A stretch of 64,000 bases of DNA from Aristaeella lactis. Its GTDB lineage: Bacteria; Bacillota; Clostridia; Christensenellales; Aristaeellaceae. The notes under the pieces are model-generated. The model did not search any database. It saw nothing but the letters and a program-made list of their open reading frames with translations, and had not been told where the DNA came from. Made by a program: the position numbers and the translations under genes. The stretch spans positions 1,612,001 through 1,676,000 of the forward strand of contig NZ_CP069421.1 of NCBI RefSeq assembly GCF_018118585.1, written 5' to 3'. Below, in pieces: positions 33,427 to 45,600 of the stretch (its first letter is position 1; each line of letters starts with the position of its first letter).

Positions 33427-33453
33427 GCGGGCCGGCTTTTTCAGCCGGCCCGC
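33427..33453 (-). terminator. Terminator of the giant surface-protein gene
   Basis: GCGGGCCGGCT (33427-33437) pairs with AGCCGGCCCGC (33443-33453). On the minus strand it comes 17 bp after the stop codon and is followed by TTTCTG. Confidence 0.8.
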
Positions 33454-33470
33454 AGGTCCTTGTTTTTGGC

Positions 33471-33605
33471 TTAGTCGAAGCAGTCACCCACGTGGTTGAT
33501 CATTACTTCCACACCCAGAGGTGTTTCGTACTCTTCAAACACTTCAACTGTCTCACCGGGTGTCTTCGGCTTCCTGCCGCCTGTGGTAGGCGGTTCAGGC
33601 CGTGT
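33471..33605 (-). other. Non-LPXTG C-terminal tail of the giant protein
   Basis: After the last Cna_B module (TNTIWTRPEP) comes a Pro/Thr/Gly linker, an acidic VEVFEEYETPLG stretch and the end VEVMINHVGDCFD. No sortase motif, hydrophobic anchor or choline/SLH-type wall-binding module is present. The only Cys in the last several hundred residues stands third from the end. Confidence 0.7.
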
Positions 33606-36600
33606 CCAGATGGTGTTGGTGAAGGTGGTCACATTGTTCTCCGTCACCATATCCGTCAGGTTGTAGTTGAGCACCTGCTGCTCGGTCCAGGTATATGTGA
33701 CAGGCTGTCCGTTCACTCTGGTCGGCAGGTTGTCGATGGTGGCTGTCCAGTGGTTCTGTGCGCTCAGCACGACGCTCATACCGTTGCTCAGCGTCATCGC
33801 GATGCTGGTAGGCCGCAGTTTCTTCGCGTCGTTGTTGTCGTTCCACAGCTTCCGGACCGTCACGCTGGTCAGTACGGGCTTGTAGTTGTTCCGGATATTG
33901 AATCCGTGGATCTCCGCCTCGTACCATTCGACCGGATCTTCGGTGATCGTGTAATTGATCTTCACCTTTTCATCCGTCATTCTCGGGAGTCCGGTGAATA
34001 CGGTCTTCCAGCCGTTCGCTTCGCTCAGCTGCGCGTTGGCCACTTCCTGGCCGTCCGCCAGCAGTCTCACTGTCACGGCTCCGGGCCTGTTGCCGTCCTT
34101 GTTGTCGTTGTCATTCCAGGTCTTGGTGACCGGAATGTCCATCGGACTGTCATCCGGGACGAAAGGCTCCCAGGGTTCAATGTCAAATTCCTTCTGGATA
34201 ATCAGCTTGCCGCTCTCATAGGTATTTGTGATCACATAACCTGTGGAGGCATTGCCGGTAATCTTGGCCACATAGCCTTCCGGAATCGCGGTTTCAGCAA
34301 CCGTGTACTTGATCTCCCTGGTCAGGCCGTTTTCATTGACGTTCTTCTTCAGGCTGGTCCAGCTGTAACTCCAGTTGTTGGCCGCGTTCAGCGTGACTGC
34401 TGTACCGAAGGCCTGTCCGTCAGCGTACAGCTGAACTGTGATGTCCACGGGACGCTTTCCGGCTTCGTTGTTGTTGTCTGTCCAGACCTTCCGGACATTG
34501 ACTTCAGTTTCAGCCGGTCCGTAGCTGTTGGTCAGCGTGGTCAGCGTGCCTGTGGTCTTGCTGTTGGTCAGCGTGTAGCCGACAACCGCGGGCTCCTTCC
34601 AGGTGTAGGTGACAGGCTTGCCGTTCTTCATCCTGGGCAGTCCGTCGATCATGGCGACCCAGTTATTGGAGGAATCAAGCTTCACAAACATGCCTGTTCC
34701 TGCGCCGTCAGCCAGCAGTTCGATGTTCAGGGCTACCGGCCGCAGTCCGTCGCGGTTCTCGTCATCCTTCCAGATCTTCTTCACCGAGGCGGATGTAAGC
34801 TCAGATTCATTCTTCACTTCAGCAGTCAGGCCGGCCAGTTCATCCTCTGTTGCGAAGGTCAGTTCGCCGGTTGTCACGGTGCCGGTCAGGCTGGTTAGGA
34901 TCGTATCCCGTGCCGCGTCTTCCCAGACAACCGTGTGTTCTGCCGTTACCGTGAAGGTGATCGGGTCAATGGCCTTATATCCTTCGGGATGCTTGGTTTC
35001 AGTCAGGATATAGTCGCCGTCATCCAGACCCTTGAATGTGAACATGTCGCCGCTTTCTGCTGTGACGCATTCAACCAGCTTCAGTCCCTTGTTGGGCAGG
35101 ATCTTCTCCAGCTTGAATTCAGCGCCCGCCAGAGGATCACCGATCTCATCCACCTTGTTCACTTCAGCCTTGTAAGTGAAGGCGATGACCGAATCTTCCT
35201 TGGTTTCTTCCGTATCCTCACTGGGCTTGCCTTCACCGTTCACATTCGGGTTGCAGCTGTATTCCAGCTTGCCGGTGTTCACGTTGCCCTGTACGCCCAG
35301 AACCGCGTCCTTATTCAGGATTGCGGTGAAGTATACTTCAACCGCCGCCTTGTTGAGCGTGGTATCCGTAATCTTCTGCGTGCCATCGCCCCAGGCCAGT
35401 GTCAGGTCGAAGCTGTGTTCATCAGCAGTCAGCGTATACTTGTCTGCCTTCACTTCTTCACCGTTCACCGTCACCATGTCGATGCCGTTGAAGGTCAGTC
35501 CCTTCTCCATCACATCGTGGAACGTGATGTGGTAGGCCAGGTAGTCGGTCACATTGTCCGCCAGGGTCGCCTTCAGCTGATACGGTACAGCATCGCCGAT
35601 GTCATAGTCAGCGCTGTCCTGCCATCCGCTGGTCTCGCCTGTCGTATCATTGGTATCCTTGATCTTCTTCTTGAACTTCGGCTTTTCAGCCAGTTTATCT
35701 TCGAGAAGCAGTGTGCCGTCCTCGCGGGACTTCAGGCCGCTGCTGGTAACCTTGCCGTTCCTGTCAACCGTGAAGGTTGCGTCTGCCGCGAAAGCATAAT
35801 CCTTCGGAGCAATGGTTTCAGTCAGGGTATACTCTTCATCAATCTTCAGGTTCTTCACTTCATGGATCTTACCGGTCTCGGTATCCCATTCATCCACTAC
35901 TGTACCGGTCTGGTCCAGAACCTGGAGATGTGCGCCGGTCAGTTCATCGCCGGTCGCGGCATCCGTCTTCTGGATCCTGACCACTGTGTTGATGAAGGTG
36001 ATGCCCAGGTCTCCGGTTGCCGGATCCGTGGTGATTGTGCCTTCCTGATCATCAGTCAGCGTTACCGTGATTTCCTTGACGGCGCCGTCATAGATGACAG
36101 CCTTGTCAAGCTTCTCGTCTTCGGGCTTCACTTCGCTGATGGTATAGGTGTACTGCCGTTTCTCGACCCAGGCTCCGTTAACGAGCATATCCTCTTCGGT
36201 ATAGGTGATCGGAGCGAACTCGACCTTTCCTTCAGCATCGCACGCCACGGTCTGCAGAACCTGGCCGTTCTCGTCCTTCAGTTCGAAGGAATATGCGCCT
36301 TCCGTCAGCTGCCGTCCGTTCATGACCTTCTTTGCGAAGAACTGGATTTCACCCTTGGAGTCGTAAGGATTCTTGATATCGACATACCCGTCGTTGGTTA
36401 CACTGTCAACAAACAGCGTTCCCTTGCCGTCATCCTTGATCACAACAGTGAATTCCTTCGGCTCTGTATCATAGGTAACACCCTTGATATGGCCTTCGGT
36501 TTCCGTGATCGTGAACTTGAAGGTTCCGTACTTGTTGAAGACGATCTTGTCGAATACCACGGTCTTGTTGTTGATATCCGCAGTCTTGGTTTTCACTTCC

Positions 36601-39600
36601 GGCATCACAGCGCCATCCGGATTGCCCGCATCCGCGGCCAGCGTGAATTCGAAGTTGTCTTCTGCAGTCCACTGACGGCCTGTCAGGATCTTCGTTGCTT
36701 CAAGCGGCAGTTCACACGGCTTCACCGTATAGGTATTCGTCAGTGTTGTAACTGTGCCATCCTCGCTGGTGCCAGTCAGCGCATAACCGTCAGGCAGCTT
36801 ATCTTCACTCCAGGTGTACACGATTTCCGTACCGTGATCCCTGTACTTCGGAAGTTCAGTGATCCTGCCGGTCCAGCCGTTCGCCTCATTCAGTTCGACT
36901 GTCATGCCGGTTTCTTTACCATCGGCAAGCAGAGTCACTTTCAGGCTGTCGGGAGTCTTCTTTTCTTCCCTGGCGGTAATGTCCCAGACCTTCTTCACAG
37001 AGGCTTCGGTCTTATCGGTTGTGTGGCTGTTCGTAACCGTGTAGGTGAAGGTACCGTCAGCAGCCTTGTCGATCTGCGTGGTGTACTTATCCACCGTATC
37101 TTCAGTTACCGTGTAGTCGATTTCCTGACCGGCGGCCTTCTTGTCCAGCTTCGTCCAGCTGTAGCTCCAGCTGTTCTCCTCGCTCAGCGTGACAGTGTCG
37201 ATTACTTCATCGTTCGCCAGCAGGTTCACTGTTACGTCATCCGTACGGTAGCCGTCCTGGTCATCCGCGTCGTTCCAGACCTTCCTGACCTTTACTTCGG
37301 TCTCTTCGGTCTTGTGACTGTTGGTGACCGTGTAGGTGAAGGTTCCGTCCGCGGCTTTCTCGATCTTCGTGGTGTACTCGGGCACTTCGTCCTCAGTCAC
37401 CGTGTAGTCGATATCCTTGCCGGAGGCCTTCTTGTCGAGCTTCGTCCAGTTGTAGCTCCAGCTGTTCTCCTCGCTCAGCGTGACAGTATCGATTACTTCA
37501 CCGTTCGCCAGCAGGTTCACTGTTACGCCATCCGGGCGGTAGCCGTCCTGGTCATCCGCGTCGTTCCAGACCTTCGTGACATTCACTTCAGTCTCTTCGA
37601 TCTTATGCCGGTTGGTAATCGCTACCTTATATCCGGTAATGACGCCTTCCTCTTCCACCGGCGTGATATCATCGATGCTCGCGGTATAGTCATCAACCGC
37701 TGCTTCGGTCACCGCATAGGAAACCTTCTGTCCCTTCGCAAATACAGCCAGATCAGTCCACTTGTAACTCCAGTCACTCTTGGCGTCAGCCTTGATCGTC
37801 TGTGTATTCGAGTAGACTTCTTCAGTTTCACCCCTGGTGCCAACCGGTACCGTTCCCTTCAGGGTGACTTTGATCTCTGCAGGACGTTTGCCATCCTGGT
37901 CGTTCTTGTCATCCCATGCCTTCGTGACTTTGATCTCAGTCTTCTCATAGTCGCGGCTGTTGGTAACGGTGTAAGCCCATTCGGTTTCAGAGACCTTCTT
38001 GATTTCCGGCACCTTGTAGTTCGCCAGCTGATCTTCAGCAACCGTGTATACGATTTCCTTGCCATCGGCGTACTTGTTCAGGCCGGTCCAGGTGTACTTC
38101 CATTCATTCTTTTCGTTCAGTTCAGTCTTGCCGGTTTCCTTGCCGTTCGCCAGCAGCTTCACTGTCACGCTCGTCGGACGGAAGCCTTCAGCGTTGTTGC
38201 TGTCATTCCAGATCTTCTCAACGCTGACCTGGGTCTTTTCGGTGGTACGGCTGTTCTTCACCGTGTAGGTGAAGGTGCCGTCCGCAGCCTTCGTGATCTG
38301 CGTGCTGTAGTTCTCGACCGGATCTTCGGTGACTGTGTAGTTCACCGCAGCGCCGTTCTCATACTTCTGCAGCTTCGTCCAACTGTAGCTCCAGTTGTTC
38401 TTCGCGTTCAGTTCAACACTTTCAAGGACTGTGTTGCCCTTCTTCAGGTTGACCTTGACGCTGCCAGGCTGGAAGCCCTCTTCGTTGTTGTTGTCGTCCC
38501 AGACCTTGGTAACCTTCACTTCGGTCTCTTCGTAGTCACGGGCATTTGTTACCGTGTAGGCCCATTCGGTCTCGGAGACCTTCTTGATTTCCGGTACCTT
38601 GTAGTTCGCCAGCTGTGCTTCGGAAACCGTGTAAGTGATCTCCTTGCCGCCTGCAAACTTGTTCAGGCCGGTCCATGTGTACTTCCATTCTTTCTCAGCG
38701 TTCAGTGTCGCGGTGCCGGCTTCTGTACCATTCGCCAGCAGCTTCACTGTAACGTTGTCAGGACGGAAGCCTTCCTTGTTGTCGCTGTCGTCCCAGATCT
38801 TTTCAACGCTGACCTGGGTCTTTTCGGTGGTGCGGCTGTTCGTCACCGTGTAGGTGAAGGTGCCGTCAGCAGCCTTCGTAATCTGCGTGCTGTAGTTCGC
38901 GACCGGATCTTCGGTGACTGTGTAGTTCACCGCAGCGCCGTTCTCGTACTTCTGCAGTTTCGTCCAGCTGTAGCTCCACTTGTTCTCCGCGTTCAGTTCA
39001 ACGCTTTCGAGGACAGTGCCGCCCTTCTTCAGGTTGACTGTGACGCTCTTCGGCTGGAAGCCTTCTTCGTTGTCGTTGTCGTCCCAGACCTTGGTGACCT
39101 TCACTTCAGTCTCTTCGTAGTCGCGGCTGTTCGTGACGGTGTAAGCCCATTCGGTCTCGGAGACCTTGACAATGACAGGCACCTTGTAGTTCGCCAGCTG
39201 GGTTTCTTCGACTGTGTACACAATCTCAGCACCATCCGCAAACTTGTTCAGGCCAGTCCAGGTGTACTTCCATTCGTTGCCTTCGTTCAGTGTCGCGGTG
39301 CCGGCTTCCTCACCGTTCGCCAGCAGCTTCACTGTCACGTCGTCAGGACGGAAGCCTTCCTTGTCGTCGCTGTCGTCCCAGATCTTCTCGACGCTGACTT
39401 CGGTCTTTTCGGTGGTGCGGCTGTTCGTCACCGTGTAGGTGAAGGTGCCGTCCGCAGCCTTCGTGATCTGCGTGCTGTAGTTCGCGACCGGATCTTCGGT
39501 GACCGTGTAGTTGATCGCCGCACCGTTCTCGTACTTCTGCAGCTTCGTCCAGCTGTAGCTCCAGCCATTAGACTCATTCAGTTCAACGCTTTCGAGGACG

Positions 39601-42600
39601 GTTGCGCCCTTCTTCAGGTTGACTGTGACGTTTTCAGGCCTGAAGCCTTCTTCGTTACCATTGTCATCCCAGACCTTGGTAACCTTCACTTCAGTCTCTT
39701 CGTAGTCGCGGCTGTTCGTGACGGTGTACGCCCATGCGGTCTCGGAGATCTTCTCGATGACAGGCACCTTATAATTCGCCAGCTGCTCTTCGGAAACCGT
39801 ATAAGTGATCTCCTTGCCGCCTTCGAACTTGTTCAGGCCGGTCCAGGTGTACTTCCATTCGTTGTCTTCGTTCAGTGTCGCGGTACCGGCTTCTGTACCG
39901 TTCGCCAGCAGCTTCACTGTCACTTCGTCAGGACGGAAGCCTTCAACGTCGTCGTTGTCATCCCAGATCTTCTCAACGCTGACTTCAGTCTTTTCGGTGG
40001 TGCGGCTGTTCTTCACCGTGTAGGTGAAGGTACCGTCCGCAGCCTTCGTGATCTGCGTGCTGTAGTTCGCGACCGGATCTTCGGTGACTGTGTAGTTCAC
40101 CGCAGCGCCGTTCTCATACTTCTGCAGCTTCGTCCAGCTGTAGCTCCAGTTGTTCTCCGCGTTCAGTTCAACAGCACCCTGATCATCAGTTCCCTTCATC
40201 AGGTGCACTGTGACGTTCTTCGGCTGGAAGCCTTCTTCGTTGTTGTTGTCGTCCCAGACCTTGGTGACCTTCACTTCAGTCTCTTCGTAGTCGCGGCTGT
40301 TCGTGACGGTGTACGCCCATGCGGTTTCGGAGACCTTGACAATGACAGGCTCCTTGTAGTTCGCCAGCTGAGCTTCGGAAACCGTATAAGTGATTTCCTT
40401 ACCTTCGTCGAACTTGTTCAGGCCGGTCCAGGTGTACTTCCACTCGTTGTCTTCGTTCAGTGTTGCGGTGCCGGCTTCTGTACCGTTCGCCAGCAGCTTC
40501 ACTGTCACGTCGTCAGGACGGAAGCCTTCAGCGTTGTTGCTGTCGTCCCAGATCTTTTCAACGCTGACTTCAGTCTTTTCGGTTGTGCGGCTGTTCTTCA
40601 CAGTGTAGGTGAAGGTGCCGTCCGCAGCCTTCGTGATCTGCGTGCTGTAGTTCGCAACCGGATCTTCGGTGACCGTGTAGTTGATCGCCGCACCGTTCTC
40701 GTACTTCTGCAGCTTCGTCCAGCTGTAGCTCCACTTGTTCTCCGCGTTCAGTTCAACGCTTTCGAGGACGGTTTCACCCTTAACCAGGTTGACGGTAACG
40801 CTATCGGGCTGGAAGCCTTCTTCGTTGTCGTTGTCGTCCCAGACCTTGGTGACCTTCACTTCAGTCTCTTCATAGTCACGGGCATTCGTTACGGTGTAAG
40901 CCCATTCGGTTTCGGAGACCTTTTCAATGACAGGCACCTTGTAGTATGCCAGCTGTGCTTCGGAAACCGTATAAGTGATTTCCTTGCCGCCGGCAAACTT
41001 GTTCAGGTCAGTCCAGGTGTACTTCCATTCATTGTCTTCGTTCAGCGTAGCGGTGCCGGCTTCCTCACCGTTCGCCAGCAGCTTCACTGTCACGTTCTCC
41101 GGACGGAAGCCTTCCTTGTTGTTGCTGTCGTCCCAGATCTTTTCAACACTGACTTCAGTCTTTTCGGTGGTGCGGCTGTTCTTCACGGTGTAGGTGAAGG
41201 TGCCGTCAGCAGCCTTCGTGATCTGCGTACTGTAGTTCGCAACCGGATCTTCGGTGACCGTGTAGTTGATCGCCGCGCCGTTCTCGTACTTCTGCAGCTT
41301 CGTCCAGCTGTGGCTCCAGTTGTTGCTCTTGTCAAGCACAACGGACTCAACCTTCCCGCCGTTCTTCAGCAGGTTGACGGTAACGCTGGCAGGCTGGAAG
41401 CCTTCTTCGTTGTCGTTGTCGTCCCAGACCTTGGTGACCTTCACTTCAGTCTCTTCGTAGTCACGGGCATTCGTTACCGTGTAAGCCCATTCGGTCTCGG
41501 AGACCTTCTTGATTTCCGGTACCTTGTAGTTCGCCAGCTGTGCTTCGGAAACCGTGTAAGTGATTTCTTCGCCGCCTTCGAACTTGTTCAGGCCGGTCCA
41601 GGTATGCTTCCACTCGTTCTCAGCGTTCAGTGTCGCTTCGCCGGCTTCCTCATCGTTCGCCAGCAGCTTCACTGTCACGCTCGTCGGACGGAAGCCTTCC
41701 TTATTGTCACTGTCGTCCCAGATCTTTTCGACACTGACTTCGGTCTTTTCGGTTGTGCGGCTGTTCTTCACGGTATAGGTGAAGGTGCCGTCCGCAGCCT
41801 TCGTGATCTGCGTGCTGTAGTTTTCGACCGGATCTTCGGTGACCGTGTAGTTGATCGCCGCGCCCTTCTCGTACTTCTGCAGCTTCGTCCAGCTGTAGCT
41901 CCAGCCATTAGACTCATTCAGTTCAACGCTTTCGAGGACGGTTGCGCCCTTCTTCAGGTTGACTGTGACGTTTTCAGGCCTGAAGCCTTCTTCGTTACCA
42001 TTGTCATCCCAGACCTTGGTAACCTTCACTTCAGTCTCTTCGTAGTCGCGGCTGTTCGTGACGGTGTACGCCCATGCGGTCTCGGAGATCTTCTCGATGA
42101 CAGGCACCTTATAATTCGCCAGCTGCTCTTCGGAAACCGTATAAGTGATCTCCTTGCCGCCTTCGAACTTGTTCAGGCCGGTCCAGGTGTACTTCCATTC
42201 GTTGTCTTCGTTCAGTGTCGCGGTGCCGGCTTCTGTACCGTTCGCCAGCAGCTTCACTGTCACTTCGTCAGGACGGAAGCCTTCAACGTCGTCGTTATCA
42301 TCCCAGATCTTTTCAACGCTGACCTGGGTCTTTTCGGTGGTATGGCTGTTGGTAATCGCTACTGTGTATCCGGTGATAACACCTTCAACTTCAACCGGCT
42401 TGATATCGCTGATGCTTGTGGTGTATTCGTCAATCTTCGCTTCGGTGACAGCATAGGTAATCTTCTGTCCCTTTGCGTAAACTGCCAGGTCGTTCCACTT
42501 GTAGCTCCACTTGCCGTCCTTATCCGCCTTGATCTCACGGGTATCCGTGTAGACGGTCTCGGTTTCACCCTCAGCGGCGCCCGGGATCGTTCCCGTCAGC

Positions 42601-45600
42601 GTGACACTGATCTTTTCAGGACGTTTGCCATCCTGGTTATCAGCATCATCCCAGACCTTCGTGACTTCGATCTCGGTCTTCTCGTAATCGCGGCTGTTCG
42701 TTACGGTGTATTCGAATTCTGTTTCGCTTACCTGCCTGATGACCGGGACTTTGTAGCCGGGCACCTGCTCTTCGGTAACCGTGTAGATAATCTTCTGACC
42801 GTTGTCGAACTTGGCTAGGCCGCTCCAGGCATGTGTCCAGTGATTCTTTTCGTTCAGTTCAGCACTGTCAATAACTTCGCTGCCCTTCTTCAGCTGGACC
42901 GTTACCTTTTCAGGACGGAAGCCTTCAGCATTTTCGCTGTCTTCCCAGACCTTAGTGACCGTCACTTCGGTCTCTTCGGTTATGTGTTCATTGGTAATAG
43001 TTGTGATTGTCGCGACGGTATCATTGCTTACCATTGTGTAGCCTGCCGGCAGACCTTCTTCAGACCAGGTATACTTGATGACCTTGCCGTTCGCGTACTT
43101 CTGCAGATGCTCAATCTTGTCTTCCCAATTGTTCTCCGCGTTCAGTACCACAGACTTACCGGTATCAACGCCGTCAGCCAGAAGCTTCACAGTCAGGCTC
43201 TCCGGACGGATGCCATCCTGGTTGTCGGCATCGTCCCAGACCTTCTTCACGGAAGCCTCGGTCTCCACGTAGTCGCGGCTGTTGGTAACAGTGTAGGCCC
43301 ATTCAGTCTCGGAGATCTTCTCGATGACAGGCACCTTGTAGCCGGACACCTGGGCTTCGGTGACCGTGTACTGGATCTCTGCGCCGTTGTTGAACTTCTG
43401 CAGGTCGGTCCAGGTATACTGCCACTTGTTGCCGGCATTCAGTGTCGCGGTACCGGCTTCCTTGCCGTCCGCCAGCAGCTTCACGGTCACGTTCTCCGGA
43501 CGGAAGCCTTCCTTATTTTCGCTGTCGTTCCAGATCTTCTGAACGCTGGCCTCGGTCTTTTCGGTGGTGCGGCTGTTCGTCACCGTGTAGGTGAAGGTGC
43601 CGTCATCAGCCTTTGTAATGGTTGTGCTGTAGTTGGCTACAGAATCTTCGGTAACCGTGTATTCGATTGCCGTACCGTTCTCGTACTTCTGCAGTTTCGT
43701 CCAGCTGTGGCTCCAGTTGTTGTCCGCGTTCAGCACAACGGACTCAGCCTTCTCGCCGTTCTTCATCAGGTTGACAGTGACACTCTTCGGCTGGAAGCCT
43801 TCCTTGTTGTCGTTGTCGTTCCAGACCTTGGTGACCTTCACTTCGGTCTCTTCGTAGTCACGGGCATTCGTTACGGTGTAGGCCCATGCGGTTTCGGAGA
43901 CCTTTTCAATGACAGGAGTCTTGTAGTTCGCCAGCTGTGCTTCGGAAACCGTATAAGTGATTTCCTCGCCGCCAGCGTACTTGTTCAGGCCGGTCCAGGT
44001 GTACTTCCAACTGTTGTCCTTGCTCAGCGTAGCGGTGCCGGCTTCTTTACCATTTGCCAGCAGCTTCACTGTCACGTCGTCAGGACGGAAGCCTTCCCTA
44101 TTGTCATTGTCGTCCCAGATCTTTTCGACACTGACTTCGGTTTTGTCAGTTGTACGGCTGTTCGTCACCGTGTAGGTGAAAGTGCCGTCATCAGCCTTCG
44201 TGATCTTCGTGCTGTAGTTCGCGACCGGATCTTCGGTGACCGTGTAGTTCACCGCCGTGCCGTTCTCGTACTTCTGCAGCTTCGTCCAGCTGTAGCTCCA
44301 GTTGTTCTTCGCGTTCAGTTCAACGCTTTCGATGACGCTGTCGCCCTTCTTCAGGTTGACGGTGACGCTGTCGGGCTGGAAGCCTTCTTCGTCGTCGTTG
44401 TCGTCCCAGACCTTGGTGACCTTCACTTCAGTCTCTTCGTAGTCGCGGCTGTTCGTGATGGTGTACGCCCATTCGGTTTCGGAAACCTTTTTGATTTCCG
44501 GCACCTTGTAGTTCGCCAGCTGAGCTTCGGAAACCGTGTAAATGATTTCCTCGCCGCCGTCGAACTTATTCAGGTCGGTCCAGGTGTACTTCCATTCGTT
44601 GTCAGCGCTCAGCGTCGCTTCGCCGGCTTCCTCATCGTTCGCCAGCAGCTTCACTGTCACGCTCGTCGGACGGAAGCCTTCCTTGTTGTCGCTGTCGTCC
44701 CAGATCTTTTCAACGCTGACTTCAGTCTTTTCGGTGGTGCGGCTGTTCGTCACGGTGTAGGTGAAGGTGCCGTCAGCAGCCTTCGTGATCTGCGTGCTGT
44801 AGTTCGCAACCGGATCTTCGGTGACCGAGTAGTTGATCGCCGCGCCGTTCTCGTACTTCTGCAGCTTCGTCCAGCTGTGGCCCCAGTTGTTCTTCGCGTT
44901 CAGTTCAACACTTTCAAGGACTGTGTTGCCCTTCATCAGGTTGACCTTGACGCTGCCAGGCTGGAAGCCTTCTTCGTTGTTGTTGTCATCCCATACCTTG
45001 GTGACCTTCACTTCGGTCTCTTCGTAGTCACGGGCATTCGTTACCGTGTAAGCCCATGCGGTTTTGGAGACCTTTTCAATGACAGGCACCTTGTAGTATG
45101 CCAGCTGTGCTTCGGAAACCGTATAAGTGATTTCCTTGCCGCCGGCAAACTTGTTCAGGTCAGTCCAGGTGTACTTCCATTCGTTGTCTTCGTTCAGTGT
45201 CGCGGTACCGGCTTCTGTACCGTTCGCCAGCAGCTTCACTGTCACTTCGTCAGGACGGAAGCCTTCAACGTCGTCGTTGTCATCCCAGATCTTCTCAACG
45301 CTGACTTCAGTCTTTTCGGTGGTGCGGCTGTTCTTCACCGTGTAGGTGAAGGTACCGTCCGCAGCCTTCGTGATCTGCGTGCTGTAGTTCGCGACCGGAT
45401 CTTCGGTGACTGTGTAGTTCACCGCAGCGCCGTTCTCATACTTCTGCAGCTTCGTCCAGCTGTAGCTCCAGTTGTTCTCCGCGTTCAGTTCAACAGCACC
45501 CTGATCATCAGTTCCCTTCATCAGGTGCACTGTGACGTTCTTCGGCTGGAAGCCTTCTTCGTTGTTGTTGTCGTCCCAGACCTTGGTGACCTTCACTTCA

